Source: Ignatzschineria sp. RMDPL8A
GTDB lineage: Bacteria > Pseudomonadota > Gammaproteobacteria > Cardiobacteriales > Wohlfahrtiimonadaceae
Length of the DNA: 64,000 nt
NCBI RefSeq assembly: GCF_029815055.1
Contig: NZ_JAPPWA010000002.1
Coordinates: 992,001-1,056,000, forward strand
Reading direction: 5' to 3'
Part shown: positions 35,790-45,068 of the stretch, piece by piece
Layout of the letters: every line of letters begins with the position of its first letter
How positions within the stretch are numbered: position 1 is the stretch's first letter
Notes under the pieces: model-generated
What the model was told of the DNA's origin: nothing
Seen by the model: only the letters and a program-made list of their open reading frames with translations
Database searches by the model: none
Made by a program: the position numbers and the translations under genes

Positions 35790-37832
35790 ATGTTATTGAA
35801 AAGATATGCATCTAATATCACAAAAACCGGTGCGGTTTTACTGCTGTTAAGCGGGTTTTTAAGTGCGTCTGCTCAGACGCTTCAAAACGTTGAAGCCGTT
35901 GATTTGCAAGACGGAACGCAAACATTAAAATATTACTTTGATCAGTCAGTAGCGGCGCCAAGCCATTACTATATTAAAGAGCGCGATGTACTTGTATTTG
36001 ATTTTAACGCAAAAGGCGTTTATCAAAATGCAAAAAACCGAGTGCTTGATACGCGTTTAATCGATAACGTTCAAAACGTTTATATGAATAATCGTCTTCG
36101 TTCAACGGTGAATCTAAGTGGCAAAACCGATTATACAGTCGCAGTAAAAAACAATGTAGTCACGGTTCACTTAACTAACACTGCAAAATTAACAAAAGCG
36201 AATTGGGACAACCTTGTTGACCAAAACCAAAAAGTTGATAACGTTGCGCCATTAAACGATATTAACTTTATGCGCAATTCAGCAGGCGCGGGCGTGATTG
36301 ATGTGTTTTTACCTAGCAGTCAAACACCGGTTAATGTTGTAGAAGAGCGTAACAAGATTCGCTTAATGGTAGGTGGACATACTTGGGATCCATCACAAAA
36401 TCGTCGTATTGATGTGACGGATTTTGCAACGCCGGTATCTGCGGTTGAAGTGGTGAATATTGCAGGACGTGCTTACGTTGATATCATGACGCATTCATCC
36501 TATGACTACACAGCGCAACAAATTAACGGAAATAAATATCGTTTAACGGTATCACCGAAGATTGAAGCGAAAGTGGCAAGTCTTGATGAGGGCAGTGCGC
36601 TTAAACGTGACCAATGGTCTGGTGAGCCGATCTCTATTAACTTCCAAGACATTGATGTGCGTGCGGTACTACAAATTATTGCGGACTACACTGGCTTAAA
36701 CATTGTAGTGAGCGATACCGTTAACAGCCGCATTACCATTAAACTTACCAATGTGCCTTGGGACCAAGCGCTTGATACGGTTCTTCTCTATTCAGGTTTA
36801 GGTCAAGCCCGTGATGGAAATGTAATTTTTATCGCTCCGCAAGATCAATTAACTCGTTTTGAAGGCGTTAACTTAAGAACTGAGCTGGTTCAAATTAACT
36901 ATGCTGATGCATCTGATTTAGCACAAGTGATTGCAACCCGTGTTGGCGCGCAACAAAACGTAGATGCAGTGGGTGCTGGATTATCAAAACATGGATCGGT
37001 GAGCGTTGACCGTCGCACAAACATGCTCATTATCCAAGATACCAATCGTCAAATTAAAATCATTAAAGATTTAATTGCAGAGCTTGACCGTCCTGTACGT
37101 CAAGTGCAAATTTCAGCACAAATCGTAGCGGCATTTGATAACTTTGCTCGCGACTTAGGTGTTGTTTGGGGGGGCGGTTACCAAAAAGGTAAAGCACAAG
37201 GGGGCGGAAGCCTACAAAGTGACGGAGCTGAAGGTGGCGTTTTAGGTGGACTTGATACAGGGATTAATCTGGGCGCGAGTAATAAGACCTTTGGACTTCA
37301 ATATATGGTTTTAGGAAAAGAACTTCAGTTGGGCCTAGAACTTTCTGCGATGCAGACTGAAAATAAAGGTGAGACCTTAGCATCGCCAGTTGTATTAACA
37401 ACGGATCGTCAAACAGCGTATATTAAGCAAGGTTCTGAGATTTCATATAGTGTGACATCGAATGATGGGGTAGCAAATGTTGAGTTTAAAGAAGTGGTTA
37501 TGGAGCTTAACGTAACGCCACAGATCACCCCTGATAATAAAATTATTATGGATCTTTTGATCACTAAAGATGAGCTTGCAGGGTATGCACAAAACCAAGA
37601 GCCAATTATTGCGAAGAAAGAGTTAAAAACTCAGGCACTGGTTTCTGATGGAGAAACGATTGTTCTAGGCGGTATCTATGAACAAGAGAGCTCTAAGATT
37701 GATAGTAAAGTACCTTTCTTTGGTGATTTGCCGATCTTAGGAAATCTCTTCAAACGTCAAGAGAACAGCAATCGTAAGGCTGAGTTACTTATCTTTGTAA
37801 CCCCTAATATTATTGATCTTCAAGAGTATTAA
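35790..37832 (+). CDS. pilQ: Type IV pilus secretin PilQ
   Basis: Outer-membrane ring through which the pilus passes. Signal peptide to about residue 29 (LSASAQ), two AMIN domains (about 30-230) that bind peptidoglycan, an STN/N0 domain (ISINFQDIDVRAVLQIIADY, 280-350), a secretin N1 domain and the C-terminal secretin barrel with VEFKEVVMELNVTPQI and GLGGIYEQE-type LVLGGIYEQES and VPFFGDLPILGNLFK. AGGAG at 35776-35780 fits ATG 35790 (680 residues) better than the TTG at 35784. Six bases separate it from the aroK frame. Confidence 0.95.
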   Translation: MLLKRYASNITKTGAVLLLLSGFLSASAQTLQNVEAVDLQDGTQTLKYYFDQSVAAPSHYYIKERDVLVFDFNAKGVYQNAKNRVLDTRLIDNVQNVYMNNRLRSTVNLSGKTDYTVAVKNNVVTVHLTNTAKLTKANWDNLVDQNQKVDNVAPLNDINFMRNSAGAGVIDVFLPSSQTPVNVVEERNKIRLMVGGHTWDPSQNRRIDVTDFATPVSAVEVVNIAGRAYVDIMTHSSYDYTAQQINGNKYRLTVSPKIEAKVASLDEGSALKRDQWSGEPISINFQDIDVRAVLQIIADYTGLNIVVSDTVNSRITIKLTNVPWDQALDTVLLYSGLGQARDGNVIFIAPQDQLTRFEGVNLRTELVQINYADASDLAQVIATRVGAQQNVDAVGAGLSKHGSVSVDRRTNMLIIQDTNRQIKIIKDLIAELDRPVRQVQISAQIVAAFDNFARDLGVVWGGGYQKGKAQGGGSLQSDGAEGGVLGGLDTGINLGASNKTFGLQYMVLGKELQLGLELSAMQTENKGETLASPVVLTTDRQTAYIKQGSEISYSVTSNDGVANVEFKEVVMELNVTPQITPDNKIIMDLLITKDELAGYAQNQEPIIAKKELKTQALVSDGETIVLGGIYEQESSKIDSKVPFFGDLPILGNLFKRQENSNRKAELLIFVTPNIIDLQEY

Positions 37833-37837
37833 TCGAA

Positions 37838-38422
37838 ATGATGTATACAAATGATCAAACTGTCTTCCCTTTGGAAGACAGTTTTTTTTTGATAGGGCCA
37901 ATGGGGTCGGGCAAAAGTACTATTGGGAAGCTACTAGCACGCCGGTTAAAGTGCACATTTAAAGATAGTGATGAAGCGATTGTCGAGCGGTCAGGCGTCA
38001 CCATTCCCCATATTTTTGATGTGGAAGGGGAGGTCGGATTTCGAAAACGAGAAACGGCGATGATCGATGAGCTTACGCAAATATCTCCGATGATTTTATC
38101 AACCGGGGGTGGCGCGGTCGTCACTAAAGAAAATCGTGAGCTGTTAAAGGCACGTGGGCAGGTGATCTATCTGAATGTGTCGCCACAAGAGCAATTTAAT
38201 CGAGTGCGATATGATACCAATCGCCCGCTTTTGCAAAATGAGGATCCGCTGAAGGTTTTAGAAACGCTCTATAGCATCCGTGATCCGCTTTATCGTGAGT
38301 GCTCAAATTATATGATCTTTTCAGATAAACTGCCTCCGAAAGTTGTGGTTGATGGTATTATAGAGCATATTATAAACAATGATAGACCTTACCCTGACTG
38401 GTTAGTTGAGATAAATAGATGA
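37838..38422 (+). CDS. aroK: Shikimate kinase
   Basis: Phosphorylates shikimate at the 3-OH in the aromatic pathway. P-loop GPMGSGKS (20-27), the shikimate-binding DSDEAI, VGFRKRE, STGGGAV and LNVSPQEQFNRVR lid segments are present. 194 residues from ATG 37838 (E. coli 173); the first 18 residues are extra to the family and are weakly supported. Codons 7-18 lie in a strong terminator hairpin (see 37857-37890); the real start could be later (TTG at 37871, codon 12). The stop overlaps aroB by four bases (ATGA). Confidence 0.9.
   Translation: MMYTNDQTVFPLEDSFFLIGPMGSGKSTIGKLLARRLKCTFKDSDEAIVERSGVTIPHIFDVEGEVGFRKRETAMIDELTQISPMILSTGGGAVVTKENRELLKARGQVIYLNVSPQEQFNRVRYDTNRPLLQNEDPLKVLETLYSIRDPLYRECSNYMIFSDKLPPKVVVDGIIEHIINNDRPYPDWLVEINR
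37857..37890 (+). terminator. Strong intrinsic terminator inside the 5' end of aroK
   Basis: A perfect 12-bp stem (37857-37868 and 37873-37884, loop CTTT) is followed by nine T (37882-37890). By every rule this is a pilQ-side transcription terminator, but it lies in the aroK frame, 25 bp past the pilQ stop. See findings. Confidence 0.85.
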
Positions 38423-39495
38423 AAAAATTAACGATCGATTTAGGCACGCGCTCTTATCCCATTTTGATGGCTGAAAATTTATTGGAGCGTGAAGAGATCA
38501 CCTCTTTTTTAAACCCATCACAGCGTCTAGTGGTTACCAATGATACGATTTATGACTATCATAAAGAGACTATTTTAAAACTGGTGGATCAAGATGCTTC
38601 GCGCGTATTGATTTTGCCTGATGGTGAGCGTTATAAAAGCGCCGAATCGCTCAATACAATTTTAACCGAACTTCTTACGCTTGAATTTAATCGAAATAGT
38701 CAGCTGATTGCTTTTGGCGGTGGCGTGATTGGTGACCTTGTGGGCTTTGCTGCAAGTATCTATCAACGCGGCATTGATTTTATTCAAGTGCCGACAACGC
38801 TTCTAGCGCAAGTCGATAGCTCTGTAGGTGGGAAAACGGCGATCAATCACCCTTTAGGGAAAAATATGATCGGCAGTTTTTATCAGCCAAGCGCTGTCTT
38901 AATGGACCTCACGCTTCTTAAAACACTCCCCAAACGGGAATATTTAAGTGGTTTAGCCGAAGTCTTAAAGTACGGTTTTATCTTAAGCGATGAGTTTTTA
39001 ATCTGGCTCGAGGTCAATCGTGAGAAAATTTTAGCGCTTGATTTTGAGGTGGTCTCTGAGATGATCTACCGTGCGTGTAGTTTTAAGCGAGATGTGGTCA
39101 ATCAAGATGAAACAGAGCAGGGCGTTCGTGCGCTCCTCAATCTTGGGCATACGTTTGGGCATGCGATTGAGCGAAATATGAAGTATCAAGGCGTTTTGCA
39201 TGGCGAAGCGGTGTCGATTGGTACGGTAATGGCTGGGAAACTCTCTGAGCTTGCAGGCTTTATTTCTCATGCGGATTTTGCTCGATTGGAGTCACTCCTT
39301 GATGAATTTGGTTTACCTATTCGTCAAGAAACGGTGATTGAGATGGATGCGATGATGAGCGCGATGCGTCTTGATAAGAAAAATCGTGATAAAAAAATTC
39401 GCTTTGTTCTCCTAAAATCAATGGGATCGGCTGAGGTAGTTGATGCGATAGAGGAAGGTCTAATTTTAGCAGCAATCAAATACGGAATGGTTTAA
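38419..39495 (+). CDS. aroB: 3-dehydroquinate synthase
   Basis: NAD- and zinc-dependent second enzyme of the shikimate pathway. DGERYKSAESLN, GGGVIGDLVGFAA, PTTLLAQVDSSVGGKTAIN and the zinc site segments NLGHTFGHAIE and HGEAVSIG are clear. 358 residues, usual length. Coupled to aroK (ATGA overlap) and to damX, whose ATG overlaps the aroB stop by one base. Confidence 0.96.
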   Translation: MKKLTIDLGTRSYPILMAENLLEREEITSFLNPSQRLVVTNDTIYDYHKETILKLVDQDASRVLILPDGERYKSAESLNTILTELLTLEFNRNSQLIAFGGGVIGDLVGFAASIYQRGIDFIQVPTTLLAQVDSSVGGKTAINHPLGKNMIGSFYQPSAVLMDLTLLKTLPKREYLSGLAEVLKYGFILSDEFLIWLEVNREKILALDFEVVSEMIYRACSFKRDVVNQDETEQGVRALLNLGHTFGHAIERNMKYQGVLHGEAVSIGTVMAGKLSELAGFISHADFARLESLLDEFGLPIRQETVIEMDAMMSAMRLDKKNRDKKIRFVLLKSMGSAEVVDAIEEGLILAAIKYGMV

Positions 39496-40952
39496 TGAGT
39501 AGAGTAACGTTACTGCGCGATTTGCCGTGGCTCGATTTAATGCCGACGCAACGCGTATTGGATCGTCTTTATGAAAATATCATGTCGGGTCGGCATGATT
39601 TTTGCAGTGTGCATGGGGCATCGGGATCGGGAAAAACCCGCATGATGCTCGAGCTGGGTAAGCGTCTACGTCAAAATGACGAGATTGTGCTGACCATGAT
39701 TAATGGTGAAGAGACCGATGTCTTAACGCTTTTTCGTCGCTCCCTTGGCGATGAGATGACTCAATCGAATTTCCTGCGTGATGATGTGTTGTCGATTTTG
39801 CAAGCGCTTATTGCAGAGGGTAAAAAGATCGTCCTGTTGATTGATGCTTCCGAGAATTTAAATGCTACCGAGCTTAAACTTCTCGACCAACTTCGCGTTG
39901 CTTGTAATGAGCAGTCCCGCCACTTCTTCCTCTTTCTGTTTATGGATATCCACCAGAAAGATCTCTTTATTAAGCGCATTTTAAATCGCTCAACGAACTA
40001 TACGCTATCGCCGGTTAATGCGATGCAGTTAAAACGCCTCATTGATCATGCCAATGCCTTTTTCGGTAAAACGGATGATGAGCTTAGCCATGCCGAAGTG
40101 AACCGGCTTCATTCGCTCTCTTATGGTTATCCGGGGCGTGTGCTTAAATTAATTACGCCTCAACCGAAACGATTTTTAACACTGCGCAATGTGATGGCAT
40201 CGGTGATTGTGCTTGGGCTGTTAATTGCGGGAACGGCGTGGTTTTATCTAATTAAAGAACCAGAAATTACCGATGCGATGGCGCAGCAGAAAAAAAATGC
40301 CAACGTTACCGTGAGCTCGGTGGTGGATGGCGATGAGCCCAATGTAAAAGCGCGCGTAGAACAGTTAGCGGGAAATAATGAAAAAAACGGAAATGCCGGA
40401 AATGCTGATCAGGTTGCTACAGTAGAAACAATTGAGGCTGAAGCGAATAATCCTCCTGCGATGTTGCCGGTTAAAATTGAGACCATTAAAGTGGATCGCG
40501 CGCCTGAATCTGATGAAGAAAAGTTCGTTAAAAAAGCTCCCATTGTGGTGGCGATAAAAGGCGATTCTCAAACGGCGAAGCCTCAAGAAACAGTTACGGT
40601 AAAACAGGAGGAAAAGCCGGACGAGTCAGTGGTAAATCGAGGACAAACTGAGACGAAGCTTCTTAAAGAGACAGTAGCAAAATCGGTGACAAAACCGGTG
40701 ACAAAACCAGCGACTGATTCCAAATACTACATTCAACTTGCGGAAGGAAATAGTAAACAAGTCGTTGAAAATCATCTGAAAGGGCGAACCATTCCCGGTG
40801 CGCCAATTATTAAACAGGTGGGCAATCGATGGGTTGCGGTGATCGGGCCATACGGCAGTGAAGCTCTGGCTAAAACGGGTATTCAGCATCTTCCGAGCAG
40901 TGTGAAGGCCCTTAATTTATCGGTTGTTTCAGGCAATCGAATTGGTGAATAA
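39495..40952 (+). CDS. damX: DamX-like AAA ATPase/SPOR-domain membrane protein
   Basis: Bitopic protein likely to work at the division site. A cytoplasmic AAA-type domain (about 15-225) has Walker A GASGSGKT (41-48) and a Walker B-like KIVLLIDASENL (112-123). One membrane span lies at about 234-254, then a long low-complexity periplasmic linker with repeats (VTKPVTKPAT), and a C-terminal SPOR domain (about 405-480; YYIQLAEG, WVAVIGPYGS) that binds denuded septal peptidoglycan. Position after aroKB is conserved with E. coli damX, whose N-terminal part lacks a functional ATPase; the AAA-SPOR form occurs in Vibrio and Pseudomonas. Confidence 0.85.
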   Translation: MSRVTLLRDLPWLDLMPTQRVLDRLYENIMSGRHDFCSVHGASGSGKTRMMLELGKRLRQNDEIVLTMINGEETDVLTLFRRSLGDEMTQSNFLRDDVLSILQALIAEGKKIVLLIDASENLNATELKLLDQLRVACNEQSRHFFLFLFMDIHQKDLFIKRILNRSTNYTLSPVNAMQLKRLIDHANAFFGKTDDELSHAEVNRLHSLSYGYPGRVLKLITPQPKRFLTLRNVMASVIVLGLLIAGTAWFYLIKEPEITDAMAQQKKNANVTVSSVVDGDEPNVKARVEQLAGNNEKNGNAGNADQVATVETIEAEANNPPAMLPVKIETIKVDRAPESDEEKFVKKAPIVVAIKGDSQTAKPQETVTVKQEEKPDESVVNRGQTETKLLKETVAKSVTKPVTKPATDSKYYIQLAEGNSKQVVENHLKGRTIPGAPIIKQVGNRWVAVIGPYGSEALAKTGIQHLPSSVKALNLSVVSGNRIGE

Positions 40953-40967
40953 TTTTAAAGAGACACG

Positions 40968-42893
40968 ATGTCAATAATCCAATTACATAACATTCATTTA
41001 GCTTATGGTTCTACGCCCCTTTTAAACGGCGCTTCACTCTCGATTGAGCGGGGCGATCGGATTGCGATTATTGGACGAAATGGCGAAGGAAAATCCTCCC
41101 TTTTAAAAGTGGTGGGTGGACGCATTACGCCGGACGATGGTCGTCTTATTTTTGATAAAAATTTAAAAATCGCTACACTTGAGCAAGAGATTCCCACTGA
41201 TTTAACGGGTACGGTGTATGAGCTTGTGTCGGAGGGGCTCGGCGTTATCGGTGAAAAGCTAAAAGCCTATTACGCACTATTAGAGGATGCGACAACAGAT
41301 GTAGCGCTCAATCAGCTGGGTATCTTGCAACAAGAGCTCGATCAATTAAATGGTTGGAATAGCGATCAGGCCATTGATGAGATTTTAACCCGTCTTGAAC
41401 TCGATGGGAAAACTCGTCTCAATACGCTATCTGGGGGTTGGATTCGCCGGGCACTTCTTGCGAAAGCCTTGGTATCAAAGCCCGATCTCCTTCTACTTGA
41501 TGAGCCGACAAACCATCTGGATATTGAGATGATTCGCTGGCTTGAAGAGCGTCTACTTGAGGTGCATCAAGGCGCGATTTTATTTGTGTCCCATGACCGA
41601 GCTTTTTTAGGGCGCATCGCGACCAAAATAGTGGAGCTCGATCGCGGTAATTTAAGCGAATATCCGGGTAATTATGATGAATATCTCAAGCGTAAAGCAA
41701 TTGAACTGTATAACGAAGAGCAAGAAAATCGAGCCTTTGATAAAAAGCTTGCAAGTGAAGAGGTATGGATTAAAAAAGGGGTAAAAGCCCGAAGAACTCG
41801 TAGTGAAGCTCGCGTGCAGGCACTTCTTAAAATGCGCGAAGAGCGGGCGGAGCGCGTCAATCGTCAGGGAACGGCAACGCTTCATTTTGAAGAGGCAGGC
41901 GTGACTGGTGCGAAAGTGATTGAAGCGACCGATATGAGTTACGCAATTGGCGGGAAAACCATTGTCGATCAGCTCAATTTAACGGTAATGCGCGGTGATC
42001 GTATCGGAATTATTGGCCCCAATGGTGTGGGGAAATCGACACTCATTAAACTGCTTCTTGGTCAATTATCGCCGGATAAGGGTGAGGTAAAATTAGGTAC
42101 GCAACTTGAAGTAGCCTATTTTGATCAGCTTCGTTCGGATTTAGAGCTTGATAAAACGGTGCTGGAAAATGTGGGTGAAGGCAGTGATTTTATCGAGATT
42201 AATGGTAAAAAACGCCATGTGATGGGCTGGCTTCAAGATTTTATGTTCTCCCCAGATCGTGCTCGATCATCCGTGAATGCGCTTTCAGGCGGTGAGCGAA
42301 ATCGCCTCCTTCTTGCCAAACTTTTCACGAAACCGTGCAACTTTTTAGTAATGGACGAGCCGACGAATGATCTTGATATTGAGACACTCGAGCTACTTGA
42401 AGATTTGCTATTACAATTTAATGGCACGCTCCTGTTAATCTCCCATGACCGCGCCTTTATCGATCAAGTGGTGACATCGCTCCTTATTTTAGAGGGCGAG
42501 GGTAAAATTACTGAATCGATTGGCGGTTATAGCGATTGGGAAGCCTACCGTGATGCGCGCGATAAAAAAGCAGAATCGAGCACTGAAAATAGAGTAAAAT
42601 CAGAGACACAGACGGAAGCTGAGCATAAAACGTCTGTGAATGAGGCGAAACCTACTCAATCGCAAGGGAAAAAGCTCTCCTATCATGAGGTGCGCGAGCT
42701 TGAAAGTTTGCCGGAGCTTATCGCGAATTTAGAGAGTGAAATTGAGGTGCTTACTAATGAGGTTCAGACCGTCGAATTTTACGAAACATCGCATGCGTAT
42801 CAGCAAGAACGTCTGCATCATTTAACAGAATTAAACGAAACGCTCGAACAAAAATATGAGCGCTGGTTAGATTTAGAGAGTCGTGTTGGATAG
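40968..42893 (+). CDS. uup: ABC-F ATPase Uup
   Basis: Twin-cassette ABC-F protein that works on ribosomes or branched DNA; no membrane domain. Walker A GRNGEGKSS and GPNGVGKST, signatures LSGGWIRRALLAKAL and LSGGERNRLLLAKLF, Walker B LLLLDEPTNHLD and FLVMDEPTNDLD. The P-site-type linker lies between cassettes, and the C-terminal coiled coil (about 560-640) is the Uup DNA-binding domain. 641 residues (E. coli 635). 15 bp after damX. Confidence 0.92.
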   Translation: MSIIQLHNIHLAYGSTPLLNGASLSIERGDRIAIIGRNGEGKSSLLKVVGGRITPDDGRLIFDKNLKIATLEQEIPTDLTGTVYELVSEGLGVIGEKLKAYYALLEDATTDVALNQLGILQQELDQLNGWNSDQAIDEILTRLELDGKTRLNTLSGGWIRRALLAKALVSKPDLLLLDEPTNHLDIEMIRWLEERLLEVHQGAILFVSHDRAFLGRIATKIVELDRGNLSEYPGNYDEYLKRKAIELYNEEQENRAFDKKLASEEVWIKKGVKARRTRSEARVQALLKMREERAERVNRQGTATLHFEEAGVTGAKVIEATDMSYAIGGKTIVDQLNLTVMRGDRIGIIGPNGVGKSTLIKLLLGQLSPDKGEVKLGTQLEVAYFDQLRSDLELDKTVLENVGEGSDFIEINGKKRHVMGWLQDFMFSPDRARSSVNALSGGERNRLLLAKLFTKPCNFLVMDEPTNDLDIETLELLEDLLLQFNGTLLLISHDRAFIDQVVTSLLILEGEGKITESIGGYSDWEAYRDARDKKAESSTENRVKSETQTEAEHKTSVNEAKPTQSQGKKLSYHEVRELESLPELIANLESEIEVLTNEVQTVEFYETSHAYQQERLHHLTELNETLEQKYERWLDLESRVG

Positions 42894-42912
42894 CGATATC
42901 ACAGGAGATAAT

Positions 42913-43239
42913 ATGAAAAAAATCGGAATGATTGGAATCCTCGCCGTACTTTTAGTGGGATGCGCTAAAATGCCTGGGATGCATCAGTTTGATATTTTAC
43001 AGGGCAACTATGTTGACGCATCGCGCCTTGAAAATGTAAAGCCGGGAATGAGTGAGCGTGAAGTGCTTCATATTCTCGGTACCCCTATGATTAAAGATAG
43101 TTTTGATGATACAGTATGGCATTATGTCTTTGCACATTATCGTTCAGACGGAGAAAAATTAGAACATTATCGCATCGCGGTTCAGTTCGATAAAAATCGT
43201 CGTGTTGTGAGTGTGAATCAAGAAGATCTCGATTCATAA
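42913..43239 (+). CDS. bamE: Outer membrane assembly lipoprotein BamE
   Basis: Small lipoprotein of the BAM complex. Signal peptide with lipobox LLVGC, then GNYVDASRLENVKPGMSEREVLHILGTP, the classic SmpA/OmlA signature, and VWHYVFAH. The frame extends 10 codons upstream into uup, but AGGAG lies just before ATG 42913, giving 108 residues. Confidence 0.94.
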   Translation: MKKIGMIGILAVLLVGCAKMPGMHQFDILQGNYVDASRLENVKPGMSEREVLHILGTPMIKDSFDDTVWHYVFAHYRSDGEKLEHYRIAVQFDKNRRVVSVNQEDLDS

Positions 43240-43254
43240 TAAGAGAGAATAGGT

Positions 43255-43554
43255 ATGACAGATAAACGTTATCAGGTAATTTTTGAGGGGAAATTGATTC
43301 CTCCCATCAATCAAATGACGGCTCTTCGTAGACTAGCGGCGCTCTATAATGTTAAAAAAGAGCAACTTCGCTATCTGTTCGATGGAGCGAGTTATTGCAT
43401 AAAATCCGGTGAGAAGCGTGGCGATGTGATGCCTTATTTTGTTGCATGTCGGAAAATTGGATTGGACGTGCAATTGCTGATCGATGGAAAAGCGGTACGC
43501 GATGAAAAAGAGATCAACGCGGCGGTTACCGAGATGGATCAGGTATTAAATTAA
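43255..43554 (+). CDS. Small hypothetical protein (possible stand-alone N-terminal domain)
   Basis: A 99-residue cytoplasmic protein. YQVIFEGKLIPPINQM, LAALYNVKKEQLRYLFDGASY and CRKIGLDVQLLIDG resemble a small domain often found at the N-terminus of proteobacterial membrane proteins (pattern: F.G.l.pg...V...La.lf......l..lF.g). I know no function for it. It lies between bamE and kdsA in a run of essential genes, 15 bp after bamE with AAGAGAGAATAGG upstream. Confidence 0.7.
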   Translation: MTDKRYQVIFEGKLIPPINQMTALRRLAALYNVKKEQLRYLFDGASYCIKSGEKRGDVMPYFVACRKIGLDVQLLIDGKAVRDEKEINAAVTEMDQVLN

Positions 43555-43596
43555 CGGCTCTATTTTAAGTAGAGACGAGGCTAGGAGAGCAAAGAG

Positions 43597-44409
43597 ATGA
43601 GTAAATTTTATGAGATGATTGGTAACGATGCCCCCTTTTTCCTCATTGCGGGAACGTGTGTAGTGGAATCAGAAGCGATGACCTTTGATGTTGCGGCGGC
43701 GCTTAAAGAGCTCACCGATGAGTTGGGCATTCCGTTTATCTATAAATCCTCTTTTGATAAAGCGAATCGCTCCTCTGAAAAGAGCTATCGTGGCCCAGGT
43801 CTTGAAAAGGGGCTTGCGATTTTAGAGAAAGTGAAAAAAGAGCTCGGGGTGATGATTTTGACCGATGTGCATGAAGATACCCCGCTCGATGAAGTGGCGT
43901 CTGTTGTGGATGTTCTGCAAACGCCCGCGTTTTTATGCCGTCAAACTAATTTTATCCAAAATGTGGCGCGCACAATGAAACCGGTGAATATCAAAAAGGG
44001 GCAATTTTTAGCGCCTTGGGATATGAAGCATGTGGTACAAAAAGCGCGTAGCGTCGGTAATGATGAAATTATGGTGTGTGAGCGCGGTGTTAGCTTTGGC
44101 TATAACAATTTAGTTTCTGATATGCGTTCGCTTGAAATTATGAAAGAGACGGGCTGTCCCGTGGTTTATGATGCAACCCATTCGGTTCAGCTTCCAGGCG
44201 GGCAAGGCACATCCTCAGGTGGGCAACGTGAATTTGTTCCTCCACTTGCGCGCGCTGCGGCAGCGGTCGGGGTTGCGGGCTTTTTTATGGAGACGCACCC
44301 AAATCCTGATGAAGCACTTTCAGATGGGCCAAACTCCATGCCTCTATCTGAGATGAAAGCACTGTTAACTCAGATTAAAGCCATTGATGCCATTGTAAAA
44401 GGGTTATAA
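43597..44409 (+). CDS. kdsA: 3-deoxy-8-phosphooctulonate synthase
   Basis: Condenses arabinose 5-phosphate and phosphoenolpyruvate to Kdo8P for LPS inner core. [10 protein letters not shown]-type [32 protein letters not shown]-type [46 protein letters not shown] and [10 protein letters not shown] are all diagnostic. 270 residues (E. coli 284). N26 of the usual GPC motif region cannot be checked further by eye; C26 in GTC is present. Followed with no gap by maf. Confidence 0.96.
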   Translation: MSKFYEMIGNDAPFFLIAGTCVVESEAMTFDVAAALKELTDELGIPFIYKSSFDKANRSSEKSYRGPGLEKGLAILEKVKKELGVMILTDVHEDTPLDEVASVVDVLQTPAFLCRQTNFIQNVARTMKPVNIKKGQFLAPWDMKHVVQKARSVGNDEIMVCERGVSFGYNNLVSDMRSLEIMKETGCPVVYDATHSVQLPGGQGTSSGGQREFVPPLARAAAAVGVAGFFMETHPNPDEALSDGPNSMPLSEMKALLTQIKAIDAIVKGL

Positions 44410-45051
44410 TTGGGTACGGTTCCTCACATTATTTTAGCCTCGCAATCCCCACGACGCCGGGAGCTTCTTGCGTTGATGGGATTGCCCTTCGAGGTATTAA
44501 AGGCGCAGATCGACGAAGATACTGCGCCTTTTACTGATCCTAAAACCTATGTCTTAGCGATGGCGCGCGGCAAAGCAGAGCTTGCGTTAGATACGCTTAA
44601 AAAAGAGGGAAGAGGATTAGAGAGTCATGAATTATTACTTTCGTCAGATACCGCGATTGCGATTGATGATGAAATTTTAGGCAAGCCGGTCGATTTTGCT
44701 GATTTTAAAGCGATGATGGCGCGTCTTTCAGGGCGCACCCACATTGTCTATTCAGCGATTGCACTCTATGGCATTGAGGATGATCAGGATGGCACAATTC
44801 GTTCTTCTATTAAGTTAAGCGAAAATCATGTGACCTTTATGACGCTTCCAGATGGGTTTGCCGAATATTATTGGGAAACCGGTGAGCCGCAGGATAAAGC
44901 CGGTGGTTATGCGATCCAAGGACTGATGGCGCCGATGATTGAAAAGATTGAAGGCTCATTTCATGCCATTATGGGATTGCCGCTCTATGAATTAAGGGAA
45001 GCACTCGCCGAGTTAGGGTATAATTATCCCATTCAAATTGCTAAAAACTGA
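44410..45051 (+). CDS. maf: Nucleoside triphosphate pyrophosphatase Maf (YhdE type)
   Basis: House-cleaning enzyme that hydrolyses dTTP/UTP or modified nucleotides. ASQSPRRRELL is the Maf signature, with SSDTAIAIDDEILGKP and DKAGGYAIQG. The DKAG and HAIMGLPLYE segments resemble E. coli YhdE (dTTP/UTPase) more than YceF (m7GTPase). Start is the TTG at 44410, immediately after the kdsA stop, with AAGGG about 8 bp upstream; no ATG fits before the conserved motif. 213 residues. Confidence 0.9.
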   Translation: MGTVPHIILASQSPRRRELLALMGLPFEVLKAQIDEDTAPFTDPKTYVLAMARGKAELALDTLKKEGRGLESHELLLSSDTAIAIDDEILGKPVDFADFKAMMARLSGRTHIVYSAIALYGIEDDQDGTIRSSIKLSENHVTFMTLPDGFAEYYWETGEPQDKAGGYAIQGLMAPMIEKIEGSFHAIMGLPLYELREALAELGYNYPIQIAKN

Positions 45052-45068
45052 TGAGATGTTAAGTTGAT

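Noticed and set aside
42883-42912. 10-codon extension of bamE overlapping uup
   Set aside because: It would put an acidic stretch before the lipoprotein signal peptide, and AGGAG fits the ATG at 42913.
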